From NCBI RefSeq assembly GCF_014648475.1, contig NZ_BMRE01000013.1, positions 1 to 64,000 of the forward strand: a DNA stretch of 64,000 nucleotides, given 5' to 3'. Source of the DNA: Lentzea flava. GTDB taxonomy: Bacteria; Actinomycetota; Actinomycetes; Mycobacteriales; Pseudonocardiaceae. This document shows, in pieces, positions 52,015 to 60,634 of the stretch. The stretch's first letter is position 1. Every line of letters starts with the position of its first letter. The notes under the pieces are model-generated. The model saw only the letters and a program-made list of their open reading frames with translations, made no database searches and was not told the origin of the DNA. The position numbers were made by a program, and so were the translations under genes.

Positions 52015-53234
52015 TGCATCAGGTGTTCGACGGCTTGCCTGAGCTGTCCGGAACGCTCCACGCCGACGAGGACACGCTTCGCTGGGCCGCGCACGACTAC
52101 GGCGATGTCGTCCACCACATGCCCCTCGCGGTGTTGCGCCCAGCCACCGCAGTCGACATCGGCACCGTGGTGAGGTACGCGCTCCAGCGCGATCTTCAGG
52201 TCGTACCGCGCGGCCAGGGACACTCGACCGGCGGCCAGGCACAGGCACTCGGTGGCGTCGTGGTCGACATGAACCAGCTCAACCACATCCACGAGATCGG
52301 TCCGGACTACGTGGTTGTCGACGCGGGCGCGCGATGGAGCGACGTGCTTCGGGCGACGCTGCCCCACGGCCTGACGCCACCCGTGCTCACCGACTACCTC
52401 GAACTCACTGTCGGCGGCACCCTGTCGGTCGGCGGTCTCGGCGGCGCCAGCCACCACCACGGTGCCCAGACGGACAACGTCCTCGACCTCGAAGTTGTCA
52501 CCCCGAGCGGGACCCTCGTGTCGTGTAGTCCGGCCGAGAACCGCAACGTGTTCGACGCTGTGCGCGCCGGCCGTGGTCGCAACGGCGTCATCACCCGCGC
52601 CAGGCTGCGCCTCGTGCCTGCCGCGGAAACCGCGACGTGGCACAAGCTGTCCTACGACACCGTCGAGCAACTGGTTGCGGACCAGCAGCACCTCGTCACC
52701 GCGGATGTCCTCGACTACGTCGAGGGGCAGCTCAAGATCCGCGACGGTCGGCGCGTCGCCGAACTCGAAGCAGTCACCTTTACGGGTGTCTCGGTCGGAT
52801 CAGGACGTCTCGACGGCCTGAAATTCCGCTATGCCGATACTCAGACCGCGAGCTACTGGGACTTCATCAACCGACTCGCGTCCGGTGAGCCGCTACTCCG
52901 CGACGCCGGCCTGTGGGACTCACCGCACCCGTGGTGCAACCTGTTCCTTCCGAGCAACGTCGTCGTCGAACTGCTGCATCAAACCGAGCGTGAACTCGGC
53001 GCCGAGTTGTACGGCGACTTCGGTCTCGTCCTCGTCTATCCGGTGCGCACCGATCGCATCGCCACACCGCTTCTCGCGCTGCCAGACGACGACATCGCCT
53101 TCCTTGTAGCCGCCCTCCGCTACGCGCCCATCGGCGAACCGCAGGCCGTGCGCGCCATGCAGCGTGCGAACGACTCGCTCGTCGCGAACGCGTTGCAAGC
53201 AGGCGGAAAGCTCTACCTCGATCCACTGTCGTAG
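52015..53234 (+). CDS. FAD-binding oxidoreductase (cytokinin-dehydrogenase-like), short at the C-terminus
   Basis: 406 residues from GTG 52015; AGGAGG sits 8 nt upstream inside the previous gene. FAD-binding PP-loop region: VVPRGQGHSTGGQAQALGG, YVVVDAGARWSDVLRATLPHG, then LELTVGGTLSVGGLGGASHHHGAQ and RGRNGVITRARLRLVPA, as in FAD_binding_4 oxidases. The second half (WDSPHPWCNLFLPSNVVVELL) resembles the cytokinin-dehydrogenase substrate domain. The protein stops at KLYLDPLS, about 40 residues earlier than such enzymes usually end, so the C-terminus may be truncated. Confidence 0.78.
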
Positions 53235-53302
53235 ACCGTCTTCTGTCTCCTGTTTGCCGCGATGCAGAAGATACCTTGTCTGTCCGCTGTGGAGTCTCCA
53301 AA

Positions 53303-53327
53303 ACTGAAGTGTGCCAACCACTTCAGT
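53303..53327 (+). promoter_or_regulatory. Perfect 9-bp inverted repeat directly before a ribosome-binding site
   Basis: actgaagtg (53303-53311) and cacttcagt (53319-53327) pair perfectly with a 7-nt loop. AAAGGAG begins at 53328. It could terminate the oxidoreductase transcript, act as an operator, or control access to the ribosome site of the secreted-protein gene. Confidence 0.55.
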
Positions 53328-53341
53328 AAAGGAGATCACGC

Positions 53342-53713
53342 ATGAACACGAACGTCGCACGCGCGTTCAGCGCAGCAGGCATGCTCCTCGCCGCGACCGC
53401 GGTCGGCATGATCGACACCAGCGGCGACTCGTCAGCCGCAGTCATGCCTCGGTACTGCGGCTTCTACGACCTCAACCCGCCGCAAGGCGAGCTGACCGGC
53501 TACTACTACCACTGCGGCAACAGCTTCATCCTCATCAAGTTCCACTGGACCAGTGGTAACACTGGCACCTCGTGCATCGAGCCCCAGGGTCAGCGCCCCT
53601 TCTTCAAGGATGGGCAACACGAGATCATCAACGCCTACTACGTGACCACACCGCCGAACCTGACCGGACCGCCTGAGGATCGCAGGTGTGCGTTGTCGCA
53701 ACCGCGAGTCTGA
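53342..53713 (+). CDS. Small secreted protein (DUF6355-like)
   Basis: 123 residues from ATG 53342 (AAAGGAG, 7 nt spacing). Signal peptide (AFSAAGMLLAATAVGMIDTS region, cleavage plausible after SSA). Mature part: PRYCGFYDL…GYYYHCGNSFILIKFHW, CIEPQGQRPFF, INAYYVT and a final Cys. Four cysteines and the YYxHC pattern recall the DUF6355 family of secreted actinomycete proteins annotated with natural-product clusters; real function unknown. Confidence 0.65.
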   Translation: MNTNVARAFSAAGMLLAATAVGMIDTSGDSSAAVMPRYCGFYDLNPPQGELTGYYYHCGNSFILIKFHWTSGNTGTSCIEPQGQRPFFKDGQHEIINAYYVTTPPNLTGPPEDRRCALSQPRV

Positions 53714-53737
53714 TCGGCCTCCCGCGCGGCTCGCCTC

Positions 53738-54466
53738 CTAGCTCGCCTTCGTGATCGACTGCTGGCGTCGACGAATCTTCGGCCGAGCGAACTCGTGTTG
53801 ATCATGGGTTGCGAACTGGTGGGTGAGCACCGCGCGGAACGTCGGATCGGCGATCCTCAACCGTTGCACTCTCTTGTCGGGCTTCGAATGACACGTGGCG
53901 TACACGATCAGGTCGACCGCGTCTACGCCGTACCTGAGTGCCAGCTCTGCCACCATGATCAGCGTCGGCAGGGTGATGCCGCGTTCGTAGTTCGAGAGAG
54001 TGGCCATTGATGCGGGCACGAGGGCCTCCACGTCGACGAGGCTCCAGCCCAGGTCCTTGCGAACATCACGAAGAGCCTTGCCAAGGGCCACCGGATACGG
54101 CTGTCGCTCCAGGAATCGGCCGTACGCGACGTCGATGTCGAGGCCTCGCTCTTCTACGAGATCTCGCAGCTCTGCGTCGTCGATCAGTTGCAACAACGAC
54201 CGCGCGCGAACGACGTTGGACTCAGATAGCGTGAAGTAGTCCTTGGCAGGGAACTCGTCGAGATCCGTTCGGCGGGACAACAGCTTGATCTTGGTGAACC
54301 GGACGACCTGCCTGCGCACGTCCTCGACGGTGAGCTTGGTCAGCTCCACCAGCCTGGTGAACGTCACCTCCCGATCGACTCGCCCGAGTAGCGCCGTCAA
54401 CACGACGCCGCCGCGACGGTTCCACGAGAGACGGGGGTCGGCTGGCCGCTTGTCCAGAATCTTCAT
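53738..54466 (-). CDS. XRE-type regulator with N-terminal winged-helix-like region
   Basis: 242 residues from ATG 54466, overlapping the upstream stop (ATGA). The N-terminal ~70 residues (GGVVLTALLGRVDREVTFTRLVELTKLTVEDVRRQVVR; only part quoted at a time) look like a small winged helix. A helical linker follows, then an XRE HTH at ~145-200 (ALRDVRKDLGWSLVDVEAL, MATLSNYERGITLPTL). Third gene of a zinc-ribbon/helical/XRE operon. Probably autoregulatory. Confidence 0.7.
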   Translation of the reverse strand: MKILDKRPADPRLSWNRRGGVVLTALLGRVDREVTFTRLVELTKLTVEDVRRQVVRFTKIKLLSRRTDLDEFPAKDYFTLSESNVVRARSLLQLIDDAELRDLVEERGLDIDVAYGRFLERQPYPVALGKALRDVRKDLGWSLVDVEALVPASMATLSNYERGITLPTLIMVAELALRYGVDAVDLIVYATCHSKPDKRVQRLRIADPTFRAVLTHQFATHDQHEFARPKIRRRQQSITKAS

Positions 54467-55074
54467 TCCTGAGTTGCCACCCCGGTCGAACCAGTCGTGG
54501 GCACCTCGGTGCAGCGCAAGGCCTCGCCGAACCAGGTCGCATGTCGCTCGAGCTTTCGAGCCGCAGCTGCCACGAGAACGGCCAGTACCTCGAACACCCC
54601 GTCGCCGTGCAGGGCAGCGACGGCTTCTTCGATCGCGTCCGGATCGCGCGCTGCGTACGCGGAGACAACGGCAGAGGCAACCTTCACATTCTCCTGCCAC
54701 GCATGACGGTCCTCGGCTTCGATGTCGTTGGGGAGCGCGAAGGACACCGGGAGCTTGATCGGCGATCGCAGCTGGTCGCGCGGCACGCCGTCGAGAAGGA
54801 TTGTCGCCATGAGGCTGGCGGCTGAGACCAGCACCTGTTTGTCTTCGTGCGCGACGATGAGTTGGAGCGCGTCCTCGACGAGTTCAGATTCCGCCTTCAG
54901 CTGGTGCCCTACCGCGCTCAGCGCCCACCGCATGCCGAAGTCGCCGGCGGTGCGACTCCGCAGCCGATTTTCGTCCTGAACGATCTGGTCGACGCCGGAT
55001 GGTGAGTACTCGGGATCGCCCTGCTCGACAGCGTTGACCGCATGGCCGTGCTTCCTGGGCGCGTCGGCCGTCAT
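54463..55074 (-). CDS. Helical protein of unknown function in a three-gene operon
   Basis: 203 residues from ATG 55074 (ATGA overlap with the gene before). Apart from a charged N-terminal tail it is helical (LKAESELVEDALQLIVAHEDK, SLMATILLDGVPRDQL, VKVASAVVSAYAARD, IEEAVAALHGDGVFEVL, LVAAAARKLERHATWFG). Repeated alpha-hairpins suggest a HEAT/armadillo-like scaffold. No family recognised. Coupled at both ends. Confidence 0.6.
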   Translation of the reverse strand: MTADAPRKHGHAVNAVEQGDPEYSPSGVDQIVQDENRLRSRTAGDFGMRWALSAVGHQLKAESELVEDALQLIVAHEDKQVLVSAASLMATILLDGVPRDQLRSPIKLPVSFALPNDIEAEDRHAWQENVKVASAVVSAYAARDPDAIEEAVAALHGDGVFEVLAVLVAAAARKLERHATWFGEALRCTEVPTTGSTGVATQE

Positions 55075-55358
55075 GGCTGCAGGGCCGGTTCGGTTTTGCT
55101 TGTGGCAGTGGGGGAGGAGGGCGATGCGAGCGTCGCTGAGCAACCTTTCCTCGGCCACGGCAGGATGTGCTCGTCCGCTCGCCAGGCTAGGTCGCACTCA
55201 ACGCACGTGGGCCAGCACCGTGCATCTTCCGGCCAGGTGTCAGGCCCCGCCGTCAACTCCGTACCGCACAGGGTGTAGCCAATGTGGTTCGGTTTGAGTT
55301 CCTGAGGTATCGCATGGCGGGCGCCGTTGTAGGGCTGCCATTTGTAGTTCCGAGGCAT
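55071..55358 (-). CDS. Small zinc-ribbon-like protein
   Basis: 95 residues from ATG 55358. YTLCGTEL and CWPTCVECDLAW give C…C-x2-C spacing for a treble-clef or zinc-ribbon, with His-Ala-Ile near the N-terminus (GARHAIP). Such small proteins are frequent next to XRE regulators in Pseudonocardiaceae (from memory). First gene of the operon. Confidence 0.65.
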   Translation of the reverse strand: MPRNYKWQPYNGARHAIPQELKPNHIGYTLCGTELTAGPDTWPEDARCWPTCVECDLAWRADEHILPWPRKGCSATLASPSSPTATSKTEPALQP

Positions 55359-55453
55359 GTCCGATCACTTCCCGCGAACGTGTACGCGATCAGCGCGCGT
55401 GGTGTTGGCAGGGATCCACACAAAACGAGACCGCGGGGAAGATCCAGATCGTC

Positions 55454-55486
55454 AATCTGCCATCGATCTAGCGTGAATCTGCCATC
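55454..55486. promoter_or_regulatory. Direct repeat aatctgccatc in divergent promoter region
   Basis: aatctgccatc occurs at 55454-55464 and 55476-55486, 22 bp apart (two helical turns), in the 268-bp gap between the minus-strand zinc-ribbon operon and the plus-strand XRE gene. Probably a regulator-binding site. Confidence 0.5.
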
Positions 55487-55626
55487 CAGCGCTCCTGCCT
55501 GCGTGAACGACGGCATGCCCCGACCGGGTGAACCAGAAGTTCTTCGGTGGGAACACAAGCCTGAGACGTGTTCCAAGCTAGGCTGGCCAGCGACAATGCG
55601 CCCGAATTTCGCGCTTGGGGAGACCG

Positions 55627-56886
55627 ATGGCGACGCCGAGGATGGGGCTGGCCGCCCGACGTTTGGCCTTGGGCTACACCCAGGAGCGGCTAGCGGAGTT
55701 GGTTGGTGTCAGCGTCGGCACCATTGGGCGTTGGGAACGTGGCGAGACCAAAACGCTAACGCCAACCGTGCAGCCGCGTCTGGCGAAAGCACTTCGTCTC
55801 CGGGCCGTCCAGGAACTGCTGGACCTGCTTCATCCCCAGCCGCTGGTGTTTGCGGTGCCTGCTGCCGGCGACGTCGGGAAGACGCGGTCGAGCTCAGCAA
55901 CTGCGTCATTCCGCCAGCGAGGTGATCTGGATCGGGTGCACGCTGCTGTTCCTCTCCTTCGACGTGTGCTTGACGCTTTCGATCTCCCAGATGATGGACC
56001 AACCCGTTCATTGAAGGAGATTGGTGCCGACGTAGCTCGCGTCAACGAACATCGTCTGGAGGCGCGGTACGGAGTACTCGCGGACTGTCTTCCTGACCTG
56101 CTCGCCGAGCTAGCGAGGGCAAGCCAGCTCGGGGATGGTCAGCAACACCAACAAGCAGCTGCGCTTCGTGCACTCGCGTTCCGCGCTGCTGACGGAATCG
56201 CCTTCAAGTTCGGATACCTTGATCTGTCAGCTCGACTCATCGATCTCATGCGACAGTCGGCCGCAGTCGCGAACGACAGCCTGTTGGTGGCGGCAGCGGA
56301 GTACGTCCGCACCGAGACGTTCTTTGCCAACGGCGATCTCAGCACCGGTGGCAGGGCACTCGTCAGGGCAGCTGACCAGGTGGCTCTGTCGAAGCAGGAC
56401 ACTCCGAATGTGGCTGCGACGTATGGATCTCTCCACATGAGAGCGGCAGTGGTGGCTGGGCGGATTGGTGATAGTCGAGGAGCGGCCGACCATCTGCGCG
56501 AGGCCCGACGTGCCGCACAGAAGGTTCGCGAAGGCGTCTACCACGGAACGGCGTTCGGCCCGCTCTCGATTCGGATCCACGAACTTGCTGTGGCTGCTGA
56601 GCTACGTGATCCTGCAGGAGTCGAGCGAGCGTCGACGTGGCATCCACCGTCGGAACTCCCGGCAGAGCGGCGCTCGCATTACTACATCGACCTGGGGCGC
56701 GCTCAACTCGACCTCGGCCGCCACGACGACGCCTACGTGAGCGTCGAGATGGCGCGTGAAGCCGCACCTCAACACACGCGCGAACACCCGCAGGTCAAGA
56801 GCACGGTGGGTGCGCTCCTCCAGCTTCGCCCGGGGAACAGCAGGGTGGTTGAGCTTGCCGCGTGGGCGGGTGCACGAGCGATCTGA
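55627..56886 (+). CDS. XRE regulator with helical (TPR-like) C-terminal domain
   Basis: 419 residues from ATG 55627 (GGGGAG upstream). HTH: MGLAARRLALGYTQERLAEL, SVGTIGRWERGETKTLTP (~5-50). The rest is helical with TPR-like pairs (LDLSARLIDLMRQSAAVAND, LHMRAAVVAGRIGDSRGAADHLREA, RSHYYIDLGRAQLDLGRHDDAYVSVEMA). Such regulators usually bind a peptide or small ligand through the repeats. Convergent with the HAD gene 11 bp away. Confidence 0.8.
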   Translation: MATPRMGLAARRLALGYTQERLAELVGVSVGTIGRWERGETKTLTPTVQPRLAKALRLRAVQELLDLLHPQPLVFAVPAAGDVGKTRSSSATASFRQRGDLDRVHAAVPLLRRVLDAFDLPDDGPTRSLKEIGADVARVNEHRLEARYGVLADCLPDLLAELARASQLGDGQQHQQAAALRALAFRAADGIAFKFGYLDLSARLIDLMRQSAAVANDSLLVAAAEYVRTETFFANGDLSTGGRALVRAADQVALSKQDTPNVAATYGSLHMRAAVVAGRIGDSRGAADHLREARRAAQKVREGVYHGTAFGPLSIRIHELAVAAELRDPAGVERASTWHPPSELPAERRSHYYIDLGRAQLDLGRHDDAYVSVEMAREAAPQHTREHPQVKSTVGALLQLRPGNSRVVELAAWAGARAI

Positions 56887-56897
56887 CTCGCGACCGA

Positions 56898-57539
56898 CTA
56901 TCCGGCCACCAGCTCGGGAAGTTCGTTCAGAGAATCGATCACCCAGTCAGCATCTCTGCGAACCAGCGGATCGTCGGCCCACAGGTGGCCCCACGGTCCG
57001 CGCCGGATCAAGGCTGTACGAAGTCCTGCGGCCTTCGCGGGGACGATGTCGTTGTCTCGATGATCTCCGACGTACACGATCGAGGCCGCAGGCACTTGCG
57101 TCGCTCCGATGACGCGGTTGAAGAACTCCTTGGCGGGCTTGGCGACACCCCACTCTCCAGAGGTCGCCACGTAGTCAGCGGGCAATACGAGTCCTCGGAG
57201 AAGTTCAGCTGCCCGTGCAGTCTGGTTGCCGACGACTCCGACCCACAGTCCGAGATCGCGCAGCGCCTGAAGGCTCGACCGGACGTCTGGGTAGAGGTCG
57301 TTCTCTTCGATTCGCTCGCCGAGCCCAGCGTCCTCCCGTAGCTGCCGCTCGCGGGTCACGTCGAAGCCTGGACGGAAGTACTGAAAGGTCTCCGCGTTGT
57401 CCCGTCCGGCCGCGGTCACCGCGCCCAGCACGGTCGAGAATGTGTGACGCGAAATGCCGATCCAGTCGGCCCATGCACCCCACTCGCGCGAGTCGTCCAG
57501 CAGCGTCTCGCCGACATCGAACACGACAGCTTTGACCAT
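56898..57539 (-). CDS. HAD-superfamily hydrolase
   Basis: 213 residues from ATG 57539; ATG 57551 adds four residues. Motif I is VVFDVGETLLD (nucleophile Asp8, Gly rather than Asp at +2), the cap region is helical, motif II region is GVVGNQTA, motif III Lys is in VAKPAKEFF and motif IV is VYVGDHRDNDIVPA. Length suits a haloacid-dehalogenase/phosphatase of subfamily I. Substrate unknown. The gene faces the Nudix gene across a 204-bp gap that should hold both promoters. Confidence 0.82.
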   Translation of the reverse strand: MVKAVVFDVGETLLDDSREWGAWADWIGISRHTFSTVLGAVTAAGRDNAETFQYFRPGFDVTRERQLREDAGLGERIEENDLYPDVRSSLQALRDLGLWVGVVGNQTARAAELLRGLVLPADYVATSGEWGVAKPAKEFFNRVIGATQVPAASIVYVGDHRDNDIVPAKAAGLRTALIRRGPWGHLWADDPLVRRDADWVIDSLNELPELVAG

Positions 57540-57743
57540 GGTCCCACTCATACGCCATCGAGCTCGTCGGAGCGAGTGGATGCCAATGTGGCGTCGCCCA
57601 GCTCGGGTCGAGTTGTTCAACGCATCGATCAGTTGGCAAGTACCTTGAAGTCAGTCCGCCGTGTGCCCAAGGTGGCGACGTTCCTCGCTGCTCATGGGTG
57701 CTGGAGCGCGTGGAGCTGACGCAGAGGAAGGTCGAACTGCGAC

Positions 57744-58244
57744 GTGGCCGGTCTGACTGACGGGAAAGATCAGTTCGCTTACTTCGCGGAAGGCAATGCC
57801 AAGCAGGCTCGGAAACGAGTCGCAGCCAAGGTGCTTCTCCGTGACGAGCAGGGCCGAGTTGTCCTGGTCAACCCGACGTACAAGGACTTCTGGGATCTGC
57901 CCGGTGGAATGGTGGAGGGCAACGAACCGCCGACGATCGCAGCCGTACGTGAGGTGCGGGAGGAACTCGGCGTCCAGGTGCAGATCGGCCGACTGCTGGT
58001 GCTCGACTGGGAGGCGCCGCACGGGCCTTGGGACGACCAGCTCGTGTTTGTGTTCGACGGCGGTGTGCTTGGGCCTGAACAGATTGAGGCGCTCGAGGTG
58101 AGTGACCCGGAGATCAGCGAGTTCGAGGTCGTCGAGATCGGTGATGCGCGGCGACGGTTGCGGCCGGACATGGCGAAGAAGCTCGAGCGAGCGGTGGCCG
58201 CGGCGGAGTCCGGAGCATTCGGCTACGCCGAGGGAGCGCGTTGA
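57744..58244 (+). CDS. Nudix hydrolase
   Basis: 166 residues from GTG 57744. Nudix box LPGGMVEGNEPPTIAAVREV plus REELGV (consensus GX5EX7REUXEEXGU satisfied; catalytic Glu pair in REVREELG). DQLVFVFDGGVLGPEQI downstream is shared with the second Nudix protein in this window (VVFVFDGGVLDETDL), so the two are paralogues. Likely cleaves a nucleoside diphosphate derivative. Confidence 0.85.
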   Translation: MAGLTDGKDQFAYFAEGNAKQARKRVAAKVLLRDEQGRVVLVNPTYKDFWDLPGGMVEGNEPPTIAAVREVREELGVQVQIGRLLVLDWEAPHGPWDDQLVFVFDGGVLGPEQIEALEVSDPEISEFEVVEIGDARRRLRPDMAKKLERAVAAAESGAFGYAEGAR

Positions 58245-58271
58245 GCCCGTCAGATCGAGTGCATGTGACGT

Positions 58272-59633
58272 CTACACGACGGCACCGGTTCGGGCAGCAA
58301 AGGCGCGCAGGCCAGGAAGCTCGCGTGTGGTCGGGTTTCGCAGCAGGTTGATGGTGATCTGCTGGATCGGTTTGCGGTAGCGGACTTCGTCTGGCGACGC
58401 GTGTTCGGCGGCGAGCAGTGCTCGGTAACAGTGCTCGGGTTTGTTCCATTCGTGGAACGCGTGGGCGACGTCGGACCAGTAGCGGGCGCGGCGTTCGGCC
58501 AGCGGGATGGCGGCGGCGTTGATCTGCTTGGCCGCCTCGATGGCGGTGCCGTAGTCACCGAGGGCACGGGCGACGCTGACCCGGTAGAGGCCGACCCCGG
58601 TGGGACCGAAGGCGGTGAACCGGTGATTGCCATCGGTGCCGAGCCTGGCAGCAGCCTCGACCGCCTCAGCGGTCAAGGTCCGCGCGGTGTCCCGGTCCCC
58701 GTCCACGGCCGCGGTGTACGCGGAGGTGGAGAGCAGGGCTCCGTACACCGACAGGTGTTCCGGGCCGCGATGCAGTTCGGGCTGCAGGGTCGCGATGGTG
58801 CTGAAGATCAGACGCTGCGCGGCGTCGGCGTGCCCGGTGCGGCGCAGCACGATCGCCCATGCGCGGTGCGCGGAAGCCTGGGCGATAAGGTCGTCGGAGT
58901 CGTGCGCCGCCTGCATCGCCCGGTCTGCCGTGGTCCACGCGAGCTGTTCGCGGTCGAGTTTGACCATCAGCTCGGAGGCCAGCGTGTAGAGGTCGGCCAG
59001 CAGGCCGTTCGCGGCGGCGACGTCGTCGTTTTCCGCGCGGGTGGCCATCGTGGTGGACAACAGCGCGGGCAGCCGCGTGGCGGCCTCGGTGTAGCGGCCG
59101 AGCTGGAACACCGACCGCGCTGCCTCGACCTGGTGCCTCAACTGGGGGATCGTGACCGGATTAGCGCCGGTGACGGGTGGATCGAGCAGAGCGCGCTCGA
59201 GCGTGCTCACCGGATCGGCCACGGCAGGTGACCCCGCGCCGAGCACGGCGGTGCCGGCCAGACTGGTCAGTCCCGCGAGCAGCGTGCGACGACGCATGGG
59301 ATCGGTCTCCTCGTCCGGCGCCAGGATGACGTTGACCCTAGCGACGGGACGCGGTGCGTGCACGGACCGTGATGTGGTGTCGGACAGACCAAGCAGGTGC
59401 GGTGGGATCTGCAGGGCTTTGGCCAGGCATCGGAGCACCTGCACGTCGCGCAACGGCTGCTTGCCGCGTTCCATCCGCGACAGCGTTGAGACGGAGTAGC
59501 CGCACCTCTCGGAGAGGTCGGCGAGGGTGAGAGGGATGGCACGGCGAACGGCGCGCACCACTGCGCCGAGGTCACCGGATTCGATAGCGACGCGAACCTC
59601 GTTGGTTTCCCAGATCGCGCGAGTCGGATCCAT
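58272..59633 (-). CDS. XRE/TPR regulator with internal hydrophobic TAT-like segment
   Basis: 453 residues from ATG 59633. HTH at ~30-75 (LTLADLSERCGYSVSTLSRMERG). Then, near residue 113, DPMRRRTLLAGLTSLAGTAV, a twin-arginine-like and hydrophobic segment in the middle of a cytoplasmic regulator. The C-terminal ~300 residues are TPR-like helices (LLADLYTLASELMVKLDREQLAW, ASAHRAWAIVLRRTGHADAAQ). Divergent from the acyltransferase gene with a palindromic operator between them. Confidence 0.8.
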   Translation of the reverse strand: MDPTRAIWETNEVRVAIESGDLGAVVRAVRRAIPLTLADLSERCGYSVSTLSRMERGKQPLRDVQVLRCLAKALQIPPHLLGLSDTTSRSVHAPRPVARVNVILAPDEETDPMRRRTLLAGLTSLAGTAVLGAGSPAVADPVSTLERALLDPPVTGANPVTIPQLRHQVEAARSVFQLGRYTEAATRLPALLSTTMATRAENDDVAAANGLLADLYTLASELMVKLDREQLAWTTADRAMQAAHDSDDLIAQASAHRAWAIVLRRTGHADAAQRLIFSTIATLQPELHRGPEHLSVYGALLSTSAYTAAVDGDRDTARTLTAEAVEAAARLGTDGNHRFTAFGPTGVGLYRVSVARALGDYGTAIEAAKQINAAAIPLAERRARYWSDVAHAFHEWNKPEHCYRALLAAEHASPDEVRYRKPIQQITINLLRNPTTRELPGLRAFAARTGAVV

Positions 59634-59701
59634 CGCCTGCGCTCCTCACTCAGAGCAGGACATGTCAGCGTATCCAAACGATCACTTTCCGTGCCAGCCG
59701 A

Positions 59702-59718
59702 TTTGCAGACCCTGCAAA
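59702..59718. promoter_or_regulatory. Perfect palindrome TTTGCAG-N3-CTGCAAA, probable operator
   Basis: tttgcag (59702-59708), acc, ctgcaaa (59712-59718): seven-base perfect arms, between the start of the XRE/TPR regulator (59633) and the acyltransferase (59822). A close copy lies at 62600-62616 before another XRE gene. Likely regulator-binding site. Confidence 0.65.
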
Positions 59719-59821
59719 CGGCCGGCCAACCTCGGCAACTCTGCTGTTCAGCGAGGTGGATGAGGTCGTGTTCTAGGTACTGCCGCGGCAGTAACCGTCC
59801 TGTCGCGGGAGGAGGGACACG

Positions 59822-60634
59822 ATGACCGCCAACCCAGGAACTTCGCCGTCGATACCGAGCGTGTCGGCGGTTGGCCTCGAAATGACCGCCTCCGAGCTCG
59901 ATCGGGCAGGCCTCCTGCAAGCCGACAGCAACGTGGTGATCAGCCGGTACGCGGTGTTCGTGCCGGCTGACGAACTCGGCACGCCTAGGCCGGTCGTGAT
60001 CCGATCCGGCGCGGTGATCAGCCCGTTCGCTGTCGTGCATGGCGGCACCACGATCGGCGAGCAAGCCCGCGTCGAGGAGCACACCGTCCTCGGCAAGCCC
60101 GAACTCGGCTACGCGGTCGGAAAGATCCGCCCCGGTGTCGGTGGCCGCACGGTGATCGGCGCCGGTGCCACCGTCCGCTCCGGCGCGGTCGTGTACGCGG
60201 AGGCCAGCATCGGGGTGAATTCGCTGGTCGGGCACCACACGCTGCTGCGCACGGCCGTGCAGATCGGCGCCGACACCCAGCTCGGCCACCACCTGACCGT
60301 GGAACGTGACACCCGCATCGGCCGCGACGTGCGCTGCTCACCCGGCTCGCACATCACCAGCTCGACCGTGGTCGCCGACCGGGTGTTCCTCGGCGCCGGC
60401 GTCCGCACCATCAACGACAAGACGCTGACCTGGCGAGATCCGCACCGCGAACCCACCCTCGCGGCTCCGAGGTTCGAAACCGGAACCAAGATCGGTAGTG
60501 GCTGCGTCCTGCTGGCCGGCGTGACGATCGGCGAGCACGCCCTTGTCGGCGCTGGCTCCCTGGTCACCCACGACATTCCGCCGGGCGCGCTGGCTTACGG
60601 CCACCCGGCCCGTGTGCACGGGGAGGCCCGGTGA
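59822..60634 (+). CDS. Left-handed beta-helix acyltransferase-like protein
   Basis: 270 residues from ATG 59822 (GGGAGGAG upstream). Hexapeptide repeats span ~60-265 (VIRSGAVISPFAVVHGG, TIGEQARVEEHTVLG, VIGAGATVRSGAVVYA, SIGVNSLVGHHTLL, QIGADTQLGHHLTV, KIGSGCVLLAGVTIGEHALVG) with the usual AYGHPARVHGEAR end. Resembles sugar N-acetyltransferases. Stop overlaps the GTG of the acyl-CoA dehydrogenase gene, so the two enzymes are co-translated and probably act in one pathway. Confidence 0.8.
   Translation: MTANPGTSPSIPSVSAVGLEMTASELDRAGLLQADSNVVISRYAVFVPADELGTPRPVVIRSGAVISPFAVVHGGTTIGEQARVEEHTVLGKPELGYAVGKIRPGVGGRTVIGAGATVRSGAVVYAEASIGVNSLVGHHTLLRTAVQIGADTQLGHHLTVERDTRIGRDVRCSPGSHITSSTVVADRVFLGAGVRTINDKTLTWRDPHREPTLAAPRFETGTKIGSGCVLLAGVTIGEHALVGAGSLVTHDIPPGALAYGHPARVHGEAR

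Noticed and set aside
50884..52248. 454-codon minus-strand frame opposite the NB-ARC regulator's TPR region
   Set aside because: Shadow frame with no domain, while the plus strand has TPR repeats and a coupled downstream gene.
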